The notes under the pieces are model-generated. The model ran no database searches, had not been told where the DNA came from, and worked only from the letters and a program-made list of their open reading frames with translations. Shown piece after piece: positions 1 through 8,790 of a stretch of DNA of 64,000 bases (its first letter is position 1; every line of letters begins with the position of its first letter). Origin of the DNA: SP5GCR1 sp965199685 (lineage in GTDB: Bacteria; Pseudomonadota; Gammaproteobacteria; Poriferisulfidales; Oxydemutatoraceae); contig OZ241323.1 in assembly GCA_965199685.1 (NCBI GenBank), forward strand, positions 1,674,001 to 1,738,000, in the 5' to 3' direction. A program made the position numbers and the translations under genes.

Positions 1-2
1 GT

Positions 3-161
3 CGTGTCAATGTAGAAACACCGATCAACCTGACATCTCGTCAAATAGAATTATTAGAAGAGCTCAATGGTTCGTTATCAGGGGCTAAACACTCACCGCG
101 CTCGGAAAACTGGCTTGATGGCATTAAGAAATTCTTGAACAAATTTGACCTCAACATATAA
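3..161 (+). CDS. dnaJ: Chaperone DnaJ, C-terminal end (partial)
   Basis: This is the last 52 codons of a gene that begins before the window. The translated tail runs from RVNVETPINLTSRQIELLEE through HSPRSENWLDGIKKF and matches the conserved end of DnaJ, whose family signature here is VETP followed by RQ, a leucine-rich stretch and SPR. DnaJ is the Hsp40 co-chaperone that delivers unfolded proteins to DnaK and stimulates its ATPase. The J domain and zinc fingers lie outside the window. The dnaJ-dapB neighbourhood is common in Gammaproteobacteria and supports the call. The assignment rests on a short segment but is clear. Confidence 0.9.
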   Translation, partial: RVNVETPINLTSRQIELLEELNGSLSGAKHSPRSENWLDGIKKFLNKFDLNI

Positions 162-214
162 GGTCATACGCTAAAAGTTATAATAAACAATCACAGTATG
201 ACTTCTTTATAGAA

Positions 215-997
215 ATGGAAAAAAAACAAATCAAAGTTGCGATCAACGGCGCGGCAGGTCGTATGGGGCGTATAATTTCCGAAGTGATAGACCGACGCGA
301 AGATATGATTATTACCCATGCCTATGATCGTCCCGACTCTACCGATATAACCAAGCACTTATGTGAGATCTCTAGTAGTCAATCTCAAGTGATCGTAGAA
401 CCTTCAAGCATGATAGGCGAAGGTCGTTTTGATGTATTGATTGATTTTTCTACACCTACTTCGGTAATCAATGCAGTGCAGCATTGCCTACAAGCCGAAC
501 GACCTATGGTCATTGGTGTCACTGGTTTTAGCGAAACCCAAAAAGAAGAATTGCAAACATCTGCCAAAGAAATTCCTATATTAATGTCACCCAATATGAG
601 CATTGGTGTCAATCTGTGTTTTGATCTATTGGCACGCGTGGCTCAAACAGACTGGGGTAAAAACGCACAGGTTGAAATTGTAGAAACACATCATCGAAAT
701 AAAAAAGATAAGCCGTCTGGGACCGCACTCAGAATGGGTGAGATTATTGCTGAAAAAAAAGATGTTGATTTAAGCGATATCCCGATGAAATCTTATCGAG
801 AAGGCGAAATAATGGGAGAACATAAAGTATTCTTTTCCACAAACAACGAGTGTATAGAACTAAGGCACGAAGCCATGGATCGCTCTCCGTTTGCCAACGG
901 TGCGGTACACGCTGCATGGTGGATCGTCAACACCAAACCAAAGCCGGGAAGAATCTATACGATGAATGATGTTATTGGAACATCCAATGAGGCATAA
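215..997 (+). CDS. dapB: 4-hydroxy-tetrahydrodipicolinate reductase
   Basis: DapB reduces 4-hydroxy-tetrahydrodipicolinate with NAD(P)H in the cytoplasmic diaminopimelate/lysine pathway, feeding peptidoglycan and lysine synthesis. The 260-aa protein has the usual length. The N-terminal Rossmann fold shows GAAGRMG at residues 12-18. The substrate-binding and catalytic segment ETHHRNKKDKPSGTA lies around 157-171 and places His159 and Lys163 at the positions used in the E. coli enzyme. The gene follows dnaJ by 53 bp. In many relatives carA comes next; here it is absent and rpmF follows after about 200 bp. Confidence 0.97.
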   Translation: MEKKQIKVAINGAAGRMGRIISEVIDRREDMIITHAYDRPDSTDITKHLCEISSSQSQVIVEPSSMIGEGRFDVLIDFSTPTSVINAVQHCLQAERPMVIGVTGFSETQKEELQTSAKEIPILMSPNMSIGVNLCFDLLARVAQTDWGKNAQVEIVETHHRNKKDKPSGTALRMGEIIAEKKDVDLSDIPMKSYREGEIMGEHKVFFSTNNECIELRHEAMDRSPFANGAVHAAWWIVNTKPKPGRIYTMNDVIGTSNEA

Positions 998-1204
998 ACT
1001 TATCCTATACGATTTAACTGACCTCTCGGAACTAACCAAGATGACGATGTTTGGATAATATACTTCTAACATATAGAATAAGCAACCTGATGGCTGAGAA
1101 ACTTCCTTTGTAACCAAGAGTTTATTGGTTATTTAAGCCGCTACTGTCGTCAAAGCAAAAGAAAGAATGTTAAAAAATAGAGTAATTATTTTTAGGAGAT
1201 AAAC

Positions 1205-1408
1205 ATGGCTGTACAACAAAACAGGAAAACTCGTTCTAAACGAGATATGCGTCGCTCGCACGATAAAGTTAAACCTGCCACTCTATCGATCGATTCTACA
1301 ACCGGAGTCAAACATCGTCGTCATCACATTGGCAAAGACGGTTTTTATCGCGGCAAAGAAGTGATCGTAGAAAAAATATATAGCGAAGAGGAAGAAGAAA
1401 AAGAATAG
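1205..1408 (+). CDS. rpmF: 50S ribosomal protein L32
   Basis: This 67-aa basic protein opens with MAVQQNRKTRSKRDMRRSHD, the hallmark start of bacterial L32, and continues with the HRRHHIGKDGFYRGK segment typical of the C-terminal half. It is a structural protein of the large ribosomal subunit. An AGGAG ribosome-binding site lies six bases before the ATG. It leads the rpmF-plsX-fabH cluster as in many Proteobacteria, but the DUF177 gene (yceD) that normally precedes rpmF is not present in the 207-bp gap upstream. The C terminus is unusually acidic (EEEEEKE). Confidence 0.97.
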   Translation: MAVQQNRKTRSKRDMRRSHDKVKPATLSIDSTTGVKHRRHHIGKDGFYRGKEVIVEKIYSEEEEEKE

Positions 1409-1447
1409 GCAAGCCGATATTGCCTTCTTTGTTCATACCCTAAGATT

Positions 1448-2464
1448 ATGAACGATCGCATCAGTGTAGCAATAGACGCAATGAGCGGCGACCACGGTTT
1501 AGATGTGACCGTGCCGGCAGTAATTTCTGTGATTGCCAAATATAGCGATCTGCATTTATTACTGGTGGGCGATAGCAATTTGATAGAATCAAAGTTATCT
1601 ATGTTGGATATAGACACTAGGCAACGGGTGGATTGCGTGCATAGTACACAAATCGTAGAAATGCACGAACCACCTACTGTTGCGCTACGCACAAAAAAAG
1701 ATTCCTCAATGCGAGTTGCGATCAATTTGATTAGAGAAAATCGTGCCCAAGCCTGTGTGAGTGCCGGAAATACCGGTGCATTAACCGCAATATCACGCTA
1801 CATATTACGTACTCTAGCCGGTATAGACCGACCGGCGATAATCACCGCTCTGCCGACAACCAAAGGACATACTTATATGTTGGATTTGGGGGCCAACGTA
1901 GATTGCAAAGCGGAACATTTATTCCAATTTTCGGTCATGGGTGCGGTACTAGCTTCGGCAGTTGACGGGTTGGAGACTCCTCGCGTCGGCCTACTCAACA
2001 TAGGAGAAGAAACCATCAAAGGTAACGATCAGATCAAAGAAGCCGATCGTCAGCTACGCTCTAGCAAACTTAACTATATAGGTTATGTTGAAGCCAACCG
2101 TATCTACGAAGGTATCGCAGATGTAGTCATAACCGACGGTTTCGTCGGTAATGTTGCATTGAAAACTGCCGAAGGCACAGCTGCTTTCATTTCACATTCT
2201 CTCAAACAGGCTTTTAAGCGTAACTTAATGACCAAATTCAGTGCTATGCTCGCTCAACCTACGCTTAAGCTGATTGCCCAAACCATAGATGCGCGTAGCT
2301 ATAACGGTGCCAGTTTGCTGGGCTTGCAAGGTGTCGTAATCAAAAGTCACGGCAGTGCAGACCAATTAGCTTTTGAAAAGGCGATAGAGGTGGCACGGAT
2401 AGAAGCGATGAAGCAGGTGCCACAAATGATAGATAAACAGCTTGAGGAAATGCTCGTAAACTAA
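1448..2464 (+). CDS. plsX: Phosphate acyltransferase PlsX
   Basis: PlsX makes acyl-phosphate from acyl-ACP for the first step of phospholipid synthesis, working with PlsY (encoded at about 44.3 kb here) as a peripheral membrane enzyme. The 338-aa protein begins with ISVAIDAMSGDHG, the conserved glycine-containing start of the family, and contains SAGNTGAL and DGFVGNVALKTAEG, both typical of PlsX. The length is normal. It lies between rpmF and fabH, with only 4 bp to fabH, so the three are probably transcribed together. Confidence 0.97.
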   Translation: MNDRISVAIDAMSGDHGLDVTVPAVISVIAKYSDLHLLLVGDSNLIESKLSMLDIDTRQRVDCVHSTQIVEMHEPPTVALRTKKDSSMRVAINLIRENRAQACVSAGNTGALTAISRYILRTLAGIDRPAIITALPTTKGHTYMLDLGANVDCKAEHLFQFSVMGAVLASAVDGLETPRVGLLNIGEETIKGNDQIKEADRQLRSSKLNYIGYVEANRIYEGIADVVITDGFVGNVALKTAEGTAAFISHSLKQAFKRNLMTKFSAMLAQPTLKLIAQTIDARSYNGASLLGLQGVVIKSHGSADQLAFEKAIEVARIEAMKQVPQMIDKQLEEMLVN

Positions 2465-2468
2465 GGCA

Positions 2469-3419
2469 ATGGCTATTTATACAAGAATAACTGGTAGCGG
2501 GTCATACCTGCCTGAGAAAATCCTAAGCAACAAAGACTTGGAGAAAGTCGTCAACACTTCCGACCAGTGGATACGCGAGCGCACTGGGGTACAACAAAGA
2601 CATATTGCGGCAGATGGAGAAAGTAGCAGTCAACTTGCCTACTACGCCTCACGCAAAGCAATGGAAATGGCATCAGTAACCAATAAGGACATTGATCTAT
2701 TAATTTGCGCAACAACCACACCCGATAAAATATTTCCTAGTAACGCCTGTGTCATACAGCGCAGATTGGGTGTGCATCAGTGCCCAGCTTTTGATATACA
2801 AGCAGTTTGTACCGGTTTTATTTATGCTCTGGATATCGCCAATCGCTTCATCAAAATGGGCAGTGCTAAATGTGCTTTGGTAGTTGGATCGGAGATATTG
2901 TCTCGCATCATAGACTGGAGTGATCGTTCAACCTGCGTGCTTTTTGGCGACGGTGCCGGGGCAGTGGTGTTACAGGCTGACACTGAGCCCGGTATCTATT
3001 CAACCCACATACACGCAGACGGTCAGTACGAGGAATTATTGTATGTAGACGGGATGCCAGCATCGGGAAGTTGTTACATCAAGATGAAAGGGAGCGAAGT
3101 ATTCAAGACCGCAGTTCAAACCTTGGGGCAGATTGTGGATGAAACATTGGAAGCAAATAATTTAGACCGCAGTGCTATAGATTGGCTAGTGCCTCACCAA
3201 GCCAATTTAAGAATTCTTTCGGCAATAGCTAAAAAACTCGCATTACCGATGGAACGTGTTGTTGTTACCGTCGACAAGCACGCAAACACGTCGGCTGCTT
3301 CGATACCACTGGCACTTGATGAGGCAATTAGAGATCAACGCATACGATCGGGAGACACCGTGATGTTGGAAGCCTTCGGTAGCGGTTTTACTTGGGGGTC
3401 TGCACTACTGAAGTTTTAG
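2469..3419 (+). CDS. fabH: Beta-ketoacyl-ACP synthase III
   Basis: FabH condenses acetyl-CoA with malonyl-ACP and starts fatty-acid elongation in the cytoplasm. The 316-aa sequence has the complete Cys-His-Asn catalytic set: Cys114 in QAVCTGF, His243 in VPHQANLRI and Asn273 in HANTSAAS. The C-terminal GSGFTWGSALLKF is also typical. It follows plsX by 4 bp; fabD, fabG and acpP, which often follow, are not in this window because a DNA-repair gene comes next. Confidence 0.97.
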   Translation: MAIYTRITGSGSYLPEKILSNKDLEKVVNTSDQWIRERTGVQQRHIAADGESSSQLAYYASRKAMEMASVTNKDIDLLICATTTPDKIFPSNACVIQRRLGVHQCPAFDIQAVCTGFIYALDIANRFIKMGSAKCALVVGSEILSRIIDWSDRSTCVLFGDGAGAVVLQADTEPGIYSTHIHADGQYEELLYVDGMPASGSCYIKMKGSEVFKTAVQTLGQIVDETLEANNLDRSAIDWLVPHQANLRILSAIAKKLALPMERVVVTVDKHANTSAASIPLALDEAIRDQRIRSGDTVMLEAFGSGFTWGSALLKF

Positions 3420-3431
3420 CTGATATAGACT

Positions 3432-4073
3432 ATGCCTCGCTTTTTTAGTCCTAGCTGTAGACGCTGTAGCCGTCTAAGCGAGTATTTGATGAAGACTAAA
3501 AAAATATATCCCGACTATCATTGCGCCCCGGTTCCGCCTTTAGGACCTGTGGATGCTCGGCTGGTTATCGTTGGTCTGGCACCCGGCAAACACGGAGCAA
3601 ACCGTAGCGGTAGAGTTTTCACTGGTGACTACGCAGGCATATTGCTTTATAAGACACTCTATAAATACGGATTTAGCAATCAACCTGAATCAATTTCTTG
3701 CGACGACTCTCTCATACTAAACAACTGCAGGATCACCAATGCCGTAAAATGTTTGCCACCGGATAATAAACCCAACATGGAAGAAATTAAAACTTGCAAC
3801 CGTTTTCTCAAAGCGGAAATACAGATGTTACGCTCTGATGCGATCCTGCTTGCGTTGGGGCATATCGCACATTCGGCAATCGTGCGCGCCTACGGCTCAA
3901 GGCAATCCGAATATCGCTTTAAGCACGGTTGCGTACATTCGCTTCCAGACAACAAAAAGTTAATAGACTCCTACCATTGCAGTCGTTATAACATTCAAAC
4001 CAAACGTTTGACCAGCAGACAATTTGAGGCTATTTTTGCAAAGGTTGTTAAACTAATCTCTAGGCACGATTAA
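3432..4073 (+). CDS. Uracil-DNA glycosylase, family 5 (UdgB-like)
   Basis: The 213-aa protein looks like an iron-sulfur uracil-DNA glycosylase. These enzymes excise uracil and some other deaminated bases from DNA. The glycosylase motif GLAPGKHGANRSGR occupies residues 48-61, and its G(L/F)APG..HGANR form is characteristic of family 5 rather than family 4. Cys9, Cys12, Cys107 and Cys122 are spaced as 4Fe-4S cluster ligands, and NAVKCLPP is the conserved context of the third. It sits 12 bp after fabH and 34 bp before uvrC, giving two repair genes in a row. Family membership is firm. Substrate range cannot be read from sequence. Confidence 0.87.
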   Translation: MPRFFSPSCRRCSRLSEYLMKTKKIYPDYHCAPVPPLGPVDARLVIVGLAPGKHGANRSGRVFTGDYAGILLYKTLYKYGFSNQPESISCDDSLILNNCRITNAVKCLPPDNKPNMEEIKTCNRFLKAEIQMLRSDAILLALGHIAHSAIVRAYGSRQSEYRFKHGCVHSLPDNKKLIDSYHCSRYNIQTKRLTSRQFEAIFAKVVKLISRHD

Positions 4074-4107
4074 ATGTGCTTTAGATGCGACAACGAGGTA
4101 TATACTG

Positions 4108-5925
4108 ATGAGCGAATTTGATGCCAAAGAATTTATAACTACTCTCCCCCATGTCTCGGGCACTTACCAAATGCTCGATTCTGCAGGAGAACGGCTTTAT
4201 GTAGGCAAAGCCAAAGACCTCAAAAAGCGTGTCGCTTCGTACTTTAGAAAACACGGTTTGTCGCCAAAAACCAAAAGCATGGTCGATCAAATTGCCGATA
4301 TTAGGATTACGGTAACGCAAACCGAGTCCGAAGCCTTATTGCTAGAAAATAATTTGATCAAAAAATACATGCCGCGCTATAACGTGCTATTACGCGACGA
4401 CAAAAGTTATCCTTATATCTATATATCAAATAACGAGAAGTTTCCACGCATCGCCTTTTATCGCGGAGCTCGCAATACAGACGAGCATTATTACGGACCG
4501 TATCCCAGCGTTGCTGCGGTAAGACTTACGATCAACCTACTCCAAAAGCTATTCAAGCTACGCACATGCCAGCCTTCTTATTTCAAGAACCGCACCCGCC
4601 CGTGCCTGCAATATCAAATCAAAAGATGTAGCGCACCTTGTGTGAACTATATAGCACCGCAAGACTATCAACAAGAATTATCACATGCCATACAATTCTT
4701 GGAGGGTAATAGTAGAAGCCTAATTGAAACCTTAATCAAACGCATGGACAAAGCCGCACAAGACTTAAATTACGAGGAAGCGGCTGACTTCAGAGATCAA
4801 GTTGCTCTGCTAAGACAAGTCTCCGACCAACAGCTCATCACCAGCGAAGGTGGAGACACCGACATCATCGCTGGAAGCATCAAAGAAATGCATGCTTGCG
4901 TACAGGTGTTCAATATTCGCAGTGGAATGAACATAGGCAACAAGGCTTTTTATCCGAACTTGCCGAATAACGATATCAGCATGGCTCGGCTATTAACCAC
5001 ATTCGCCGGGCAATACTATCTCAAGCACCCTATTCCAGATGAAATTATTTTTAGCCATAAACCCGATGACCAAACAACTCTAACGAACATGTTAAGTGAA
5101 AAATCTGGTCGTAAAGTGAAATTGATTACTCAGACGGTGCGTGGTAAGAAGAAAAAATATTTGGAACTGGCGGCTAAGAATGCCGACATCGCATTAAAAG
5201 CCAAGTTGTTATCTCGTGCTGGCATGCACAAACGTCTACAAAGCCTGCAAGAAGCACTCAATCTATCGCAACTTCCTGTGCGCATGGAATGTTTTGACAT
5301 CAGCCATACTATGGGTGAAAAAACCGTAGGTTCTTGTGTGGTGTTTGACCAAAACGGTGCACTCAAGCAGGAATATAGACGGTTTAACATCACCGGCATC
5401 ATCGGCGGCGACGACTATGCAGCGATGAAACAAGCACTGCAAAGACGCTATAAACGCGTAAAATCAGACGACGGTAAAATACCTAATTTACTCTTTATAG
5501 ACGGAGGTAAAGGACAAACCAAAGAGGCACAAAAAGTTCTAAAAGAACTTAATCTGTCCGATGTGACTATTATCGGCATCGCCAAGGGGGTTGAACGAAA
5601 GCCCGGATTAGAGACATTAATACACGGCGATTTAGGCATAGACATAAAACTGGACGCAGATTCGCCGGCACTACATCTGATACAGCAGATACGAGATGAA
5701 GCACATCGCTTTGCCATCAGCGGGCATCGTCAACAACGCGACAAAGCCAGACGACACTCACCGCTAGAGGATATACCGGGACTAGGAACGAAGCGGCGGC
5801 AATCTTTATTACGCTATTTCGGCGGATGGCAAGGTGTCAATAGAGCGAGTATAGAAGAACTTGGAAAGGTGCCAGGGATCAGCCTGAAATTAGCCGAATC
5901 GGTCTATCAAACATTGCACGAATAA
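4108..5925 (+). CDS. uvrC: Excinuclease ABC subunit C
   Basis: UvrC makes the two incisions of nucleotide excision repair after UvrAB damage recognition. The 605-aa protein has the family architecture: a GIY-YIG nuclease domain at the N terminus (SGTYQMLD then LYVGKAKDL), a UVR motif around residues 210-230 (YEEAADFRDQV), the RNase H-like endonuclease domain with MECFDISHTMGE, and a C-terminal helix-hairpin-helix pair (IPGLGTKRR, VPGISLKLAE). Its length is close to that of E. coli UvrC. It is 3 bp upstream of pgsA, a classic uvrC-pgsA pairing. Confidence 0.98.
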   Translation: MSEFDAKEFITTLPHVSGTYQMLDSAGERLYVGKAKDLKKRVASYFRKHGLSPKTKSMVDQIADIRITVTQTESEALLLENNLIKKYMPRYNVLLRDDKSYPYIYISNNEKFPRIAFYRGARNTDEHYYGPYPSVAAVRLTINLLQKLFKLRTCQPSYFKNRTRPCLQYQIKRCSAPCVNYIAPQDYQQELSHAIQFLEGNSRSLIETLIKRMDKAAQDLNYEEAADFRDQVALLRQVSDQQLITSEGGDTDIIAGSIKEMHACVQVFNIRSGMNIGNKAFYPNLPNNDISMARLLTTFAGQYYLKHPIPDEIIFSHKPDDQTTLTNMLSEKSGRKVKLITQTVRGKKKKYLELAAKNADIALKAKLLSRAGMHKRLQSLQEALNLSQLPVRMECFDISHTMGEKTVGSCVVFDQNGALKQEYRRFNITGIIGGDDYAAMKQALQRRYKRVKSDDGKIPNLLFIDGGKGQTKEAQKVLKELNLSDVTIIGIAKGVERKPGLETLIHGDLGIDIKLDADSPALHLIQQIRDEAHRFAISGHRQQRDKARRHSPLEDIPGLGTKRRQSLLRYFGGWQGVNRASIEELGKVPGISLKLAESVYQTLHE

Positions 5926-5928
5926 TAA

Positions 5929-6483
5929 ATGAAAGCTCAATTACCCAACATTTTGACATTCTCGCGTATCCTGTTGATACCGTTGTTGATATTGTTTTTT
6001 TATCTACCCTATCGGTGGAGTTTATATTTATGCACGCTGATATTCATACTCGCAATGCTAACCGATTGGCTAGACGGTTATCTAGCAAGACGTTTTAATC
6101 AACAAAGCTCTTTCGGTGCCTTTTTGGATCCTGTTGCGGATAAATTGGTAATCAGCACCGCGCTAATCCTAATCGTCAGCCGGCAACAGGATTGGATCAT
6201 CACACTGCCTGCATTGGTTATCGTAGGTCGAGAAATCGCCGTCAGCGCGTTGCGCGAATGGATGGCAGAGTTAGGAAAAAGATCCTTGCTCGCAGTCTCC
6301 TTCATTGCCAAGATAAAGACTGCCGCACAGGCTGTCGCAATCGCCGCGCTACTATGGCACTATCCGATACTCGGCTTAGATATACATCGTATAGGGTTGG
6401 TACTTCTATATATCGCTGCGATACTCACACTAATTTCCATGTTTGACTATCTAAAAATAGCATGGAAATCTATGCGCCATTGA
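5929..6483 (+). CDS. pgsA: CDP-diacylglycerol--glycerol-3-phosphate 3-phosphatidyltransferase
   Basis: PgsA makes phosphatidylglycerol phosphate in the inner membrane, the committed step to phosphatidylglycerol and cardiolipin. The 184-aa protein is strongly hydrophobic with several membrane helices. It carries the full CDP-alcohol phosphotransferase signature: Asp49, Gly50, Ala53, Arg54, Gly63, Asp67 and Asp71 in the D-G-x2-A-R-x8-G-x3-D-x3-D pattern. It follows uvrC directly. Its TGA stop lies in sequence resembling the edge of the downstream repeat (TGAACCACCG), as seen at several other genes here. Confidence 0.96.
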   Translation: MKAQLPNILTFSRILLIPLLILFFYLPYRWSLYLCTLIFILAMLTDWLDGYLARRFNQQSSFGAFLDPVADKLVISTALILIVSRQQDWIITLPALVIVGREIAVSALREWMAELGKRSLLAVSFIAKIKTAAQAVAIAALLWHYPILGLDIHRIGLVLLYIAAILTLISMFDYLKIAWKSMRH

Positions 6484-6780
6484 ACCACCGAATAGACTGT
6501 TGAAAAAGTATTCCATAGAATTGTAGGGGCAGACCATTCCCCTCCTCTGGAGGGGTGGCAGGCGCATTTTGTAATGCATTCGTTTAGCAATCATGCTGAG
6601 GTTCTGCACAATGTTACATTGATTGACCTACTGGCTCAATCAGTGGTTCTCCTTTGCGTACCCACCATTTAGGACAAGCCTTAGCTTGTCCGACCTACAT
6701 ACCCACGTTAAGGTTCTGCACAATGTCACGCCATTTGTTGCCGTTGCAACAAACGGCGGTTCTATTTTTCAACAACCCTC
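6484..6780. repeat. Composite IS1182-related hairpin repeat (copy 1)
   Basis: The stretch between pgsA and tRNA-Ala is a composite repeat. It starts with gactgttgaaaaagta (6495) and ends with ctatttttcaacaaccc, so its ends are inverted and resemble the IS1182 termini found at 49.5 and 51.5 kb. Inside are hairpins shared with other copies: cccctcctctggagggg, a gattgacctactggctcaatc dyad, a ggacaagc/gcttgtcc dyad, and a gccatttgttg/caacaaacggc dyad. The phrase ggttctgcacaatgt occurs twice, so two modules appear fused. No gene is visible in it. Confidence 0.75.
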
Positions 6781-6790
6781 CACAATGTAT

Positions 6791-6866
6791 TGGTGGAGCC
6801 GAGGGGATTTGAACCCCCGACCTCGACAATGCGAATGTCGCGCTCTCCCAACTGAGCTACGGCCCC
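6791..6866 (-). tRNA. tRNA-Ala (anticodon CGC)
   Basis: The reverse strand folds into a complete 76-nt cloverleaf beginning GGGGCCGTAGCTCAG and ending CGGCTCC-A-CCA, with the CCA encoded. The acceptor stem has the G3:U70 wobble pair that is the main alanine identity element. The anticodon loop TTCGCAT gives anticodon CGC, reading GCG. The T arm has GGTTCAAAT. It stands alone between a repeat and a sulfotransferase gene. Confidence 0.95.
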
Positions 6867-6881
6867 GTCAATCATTTGTGT

Positions 6882-6910
6882 ATTGTATGATGATTGGGTA
6901 TACGGGTCTA
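6882..6910 (-). promoter_or_regulatory. Candidate promoter of tRNA-Ala
   Basis: On the reverse strand TAGACC (6910-6905) and TACAAT (6887-6882) are separated by 17 bp, matching sigma70 -35 and -10 hexamers at 4/6 and 5/6 positions. The -10 lies 16-21 bp before the mature tRNA 5' end, which fits a short leader. Prediction by eye only. Confidence 0.45.
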
Positions 6911-6986
6911 GCCTTATCCCGATACTGGCAACCGAATAATATTTATCATCTATCCGCAAATACATACAGGACATCAACGGGTAATA

Positions 6987-7796
6987 CTAGAATTGATAAT
7001 TAAGTAATTCTATATCGCGTGCATATTTGCGAGCAACGATCTCTCGCATTTCATCGGTGTAGTAGTCTCTATAATTTTTCCCTTCGCGACTATTACTACT
7101 TTGACGAATTTTAGGAATTTTGCTGATTTTATGATCCGGTGCAATAATAGCCAACAACTTTATTATGTCTGCTTTGTAATTTTCAAAACGCCCTATAAAA
7201 TCTATTTTCTTCGGATCAAAAAAGTAATGTTGGGGTAAAAAATGACCATCCCCAAACCAATTAGGTGTTTTTGCGACGTACTTAACAAAGTCTTCAAATG
7301 TCATCTTATTCAATTTTATAGTACGCCGCCCACACATCCACCATCTCCCAATTCCGGGGCTATTAAGCTCATGGGGTTTTGCATTCTTGCAAACACGATC
7401 TCGCACCAAAAAACAGTAGCAAGAAAACAATCTACCCCAAGGGTTTCTAACAAATGTCCATGAATAATAATCATCGTGCTTATACCTTGAAGGATATAAA
7501 AAATAATCTAAATGTTTAATCCTTTCATATAATCTGGTCTTTTGCTGTTTTTCCGAATCTCTATGCAAGGCCATCATTATATGTCTGTGTGAAGTTGAGG
7601 CTACCTTAGGAATCGGGAAAGAAACAAATTTATACCGGTGAGAAATATCTATATTGCAATATAAAGGAAAGGGGTTAAAGCCGGAATTATATAAACACTT
7701 CAGCATCTTTTTTTGATGTTTCAAATTCATTGCATTTTTGACTAGCTGTCTCCGGAAATGCGCATTATTAAGATTTGTTCTTATCAGATTGAGCAT
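6987..7796 (-). CDS. Sulfotransferase family 2 protein
   Basis: The 269-aa protein resembles carbohydrate sulfotransferases, which move sulfate from PAPS to a sugar hydroxyl. The likely 5'-phosphosulfate-binding motif is IPKVASTS at residues 62-69. The likely 3'-phosphate-binding motif is FVRNPWGRLFS at 115-125, an arrangement typical of the Sulfotransfer_2 family. There is no signal peptide or membrane anchor, so a cytoplasmic enzyme acting on a lipid-linked or nucleotide-linked glycan is plausible. The base composition is more AT-rich than its neighbours, which suggests transfer. It stands alone, 7 bp downstream of ispH on the same strand. The acceptor is unknown. Confidence 0.75.
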   Translation of the reverse strand: MLNLIRTNLNNAHFRRQLVKNAMNLKHQKKMLKCLYNSGFNPFPLYCNIDISHRYKFVSFPIPKVASTSHRHIMMALHRDSEKQQKTRLYERIKHLDYFLYPSRYKHDDYYSWTFVRNPWGRLFSCYCFLVRDRVCKNAKPHELNSPGIGRWWMCGRRTIKLNKMTFEDFVKYVAKTPNWFGDGHFLPQHYFFDPKKIDFIGRFENYKADIIKLLAIIAPDHKISKIPKIRQSSNSREGKNYRDYYTDEMREIVARKYARDIELLNYQF

Positions 7797-7803
7797 GAGA
7801 TCT

Positions 7804-8790
7804 TTAAGTTATAAAACTATTGGTATGACCACTGGGTGAAGTAGCCGCACCCGAAATATCCCAGAGTTCCTTGGGCAACCTGAATGTGACTGTTTCCTCA
7901 ATACCTGCTTGTTCTATGACTTCGGTTGCTCCGTAATCTCTTAGTTTCTGGACAACCTGCTTGACCAAAGTCTCAGGTGCAGATGCCCCTGCCGAAAGCC
8001 CTATACATTTTTTACCAACCAACCACTTTGGGAGGATCTCGTCAGGCATGTCAATCAAATAAGATTCAACGCCTCGCTTAACCGCAATTTCGTGTAGGCG
8101 ATTGGAATTTGAACTATTCTTGGAACCTACGATTAACATTAAATCGCATACTTCAACCAATTTCTTGACCGTGTTTTGGCGATTTTGAGTCGCATAACAA
8201 ATATCGTCTTTGCGAGGTTTACGTATGTCGGGAAAACGTTCTACCAATATCTTTATGATCTCGGCAGTATCGTCCAATGATAATGTGGTTTGTGTTACCA
8301 TTGCAACTTTTTTTGTGTCGCAAACTTGTATTTGTTCGGCATCTTCGGTGGATTCCACTAAAAAAATAGCATCGCTTGAAGTAGTGTCGTATTGCCCCAT
8401 CGTCCCGTCAACTTCCGGATGTCCACGATGCCCTATCAAAATCGTCTCATAACCATCTTGTCTATTTTTCAATACTTCTAAATGTACTTTGGTAACCAAC
8501 GGGCATGTGGCATCTATCACGCGCAGCCGGCGACGACGGGCTTCGGCTCTCACATCTTGAGAAACACCGTGCGCACTAAAAACAACAACCGATCCTTCGG
8601 GTATTTCGTTTAATTCTTCGACAAAAACAGCCCCCTTGTCTCTAAGCTCAGTCACCACATAGCGATTATGCACAACTTCGTGCCGCACATAGATAGGCTT
8701 GCCGAGCATATCCAATGCACGCTCTACTATCTCGACAGCCCTGTCTACACCGGCACAAAACCCTCTAGGGTTGGCTAAAAGAATCTTCAT
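7804..8790 (-). CDS. ispH: 4-hydroxy-3-methylbut-2-enyl diphosphate reductase
   Basis: IspH (LytB) is the last enzyme of the MEP isoprenoid pathway and yields IPP and DMAPP using an iron-sulfur cluster. The 328-aa sequence starts MKILLANPRGFCAGVDRA and has the three cluster cysteines at 12, 96 (DATCPLVT) and 198 (DDICYATQNRQ). It is about a dozen residues longer than the E. coli protein at the C terminus. Its start codon overlaps the lspA stop by 4 bp, so the two are co-translated; the lspA-ispH link is common in Gammaproteobacteria. Confidence 0.97.
   Translation of the reverse strand: MKILLANPRGFCAGVDRAVEIVERALDMLGKPIYVRHEVVHNRYVVTELRDKGAVFVEELNEIPEGSVVVFSAHGVSQDVRAEARRRRLRVIDATCPLVTKVHLEVLKNRQDGYETILIGHRGHPEVDGTMGQYDTTSSDAIFLVESTEDAEQIQVCDTKKVAMVTQTTLSLDDTAEIIKILVERFPDIRKPRKDDICYATQNRQNTVKKLVEVCDLMLIVGSKNSSNSNRLHEIAVKRGVESYLIDMPDEILPKWLVGKKCIGLSAGASAPETLVKQVVQKLRDYGATEVIEQAGIEETVTFRLPKELWDISGAATSPSGHTNSFIT

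Noticed and set aside
1405..1430. Hairpin between rpmF and plsX as a terminator
   Set aside because: The stem ggcaa/ttgcc is only 5 bp with a weak T run, and the genes are close enough to be co-transcribed.
6762..6977. A reverse-strand frame of about 71 codons over the tRNA-Ala
   Set aside because: It contains the well-known translation artefact of tRNA sequence (AQLGERDIR...GGSNPLGS) and is not a gene.
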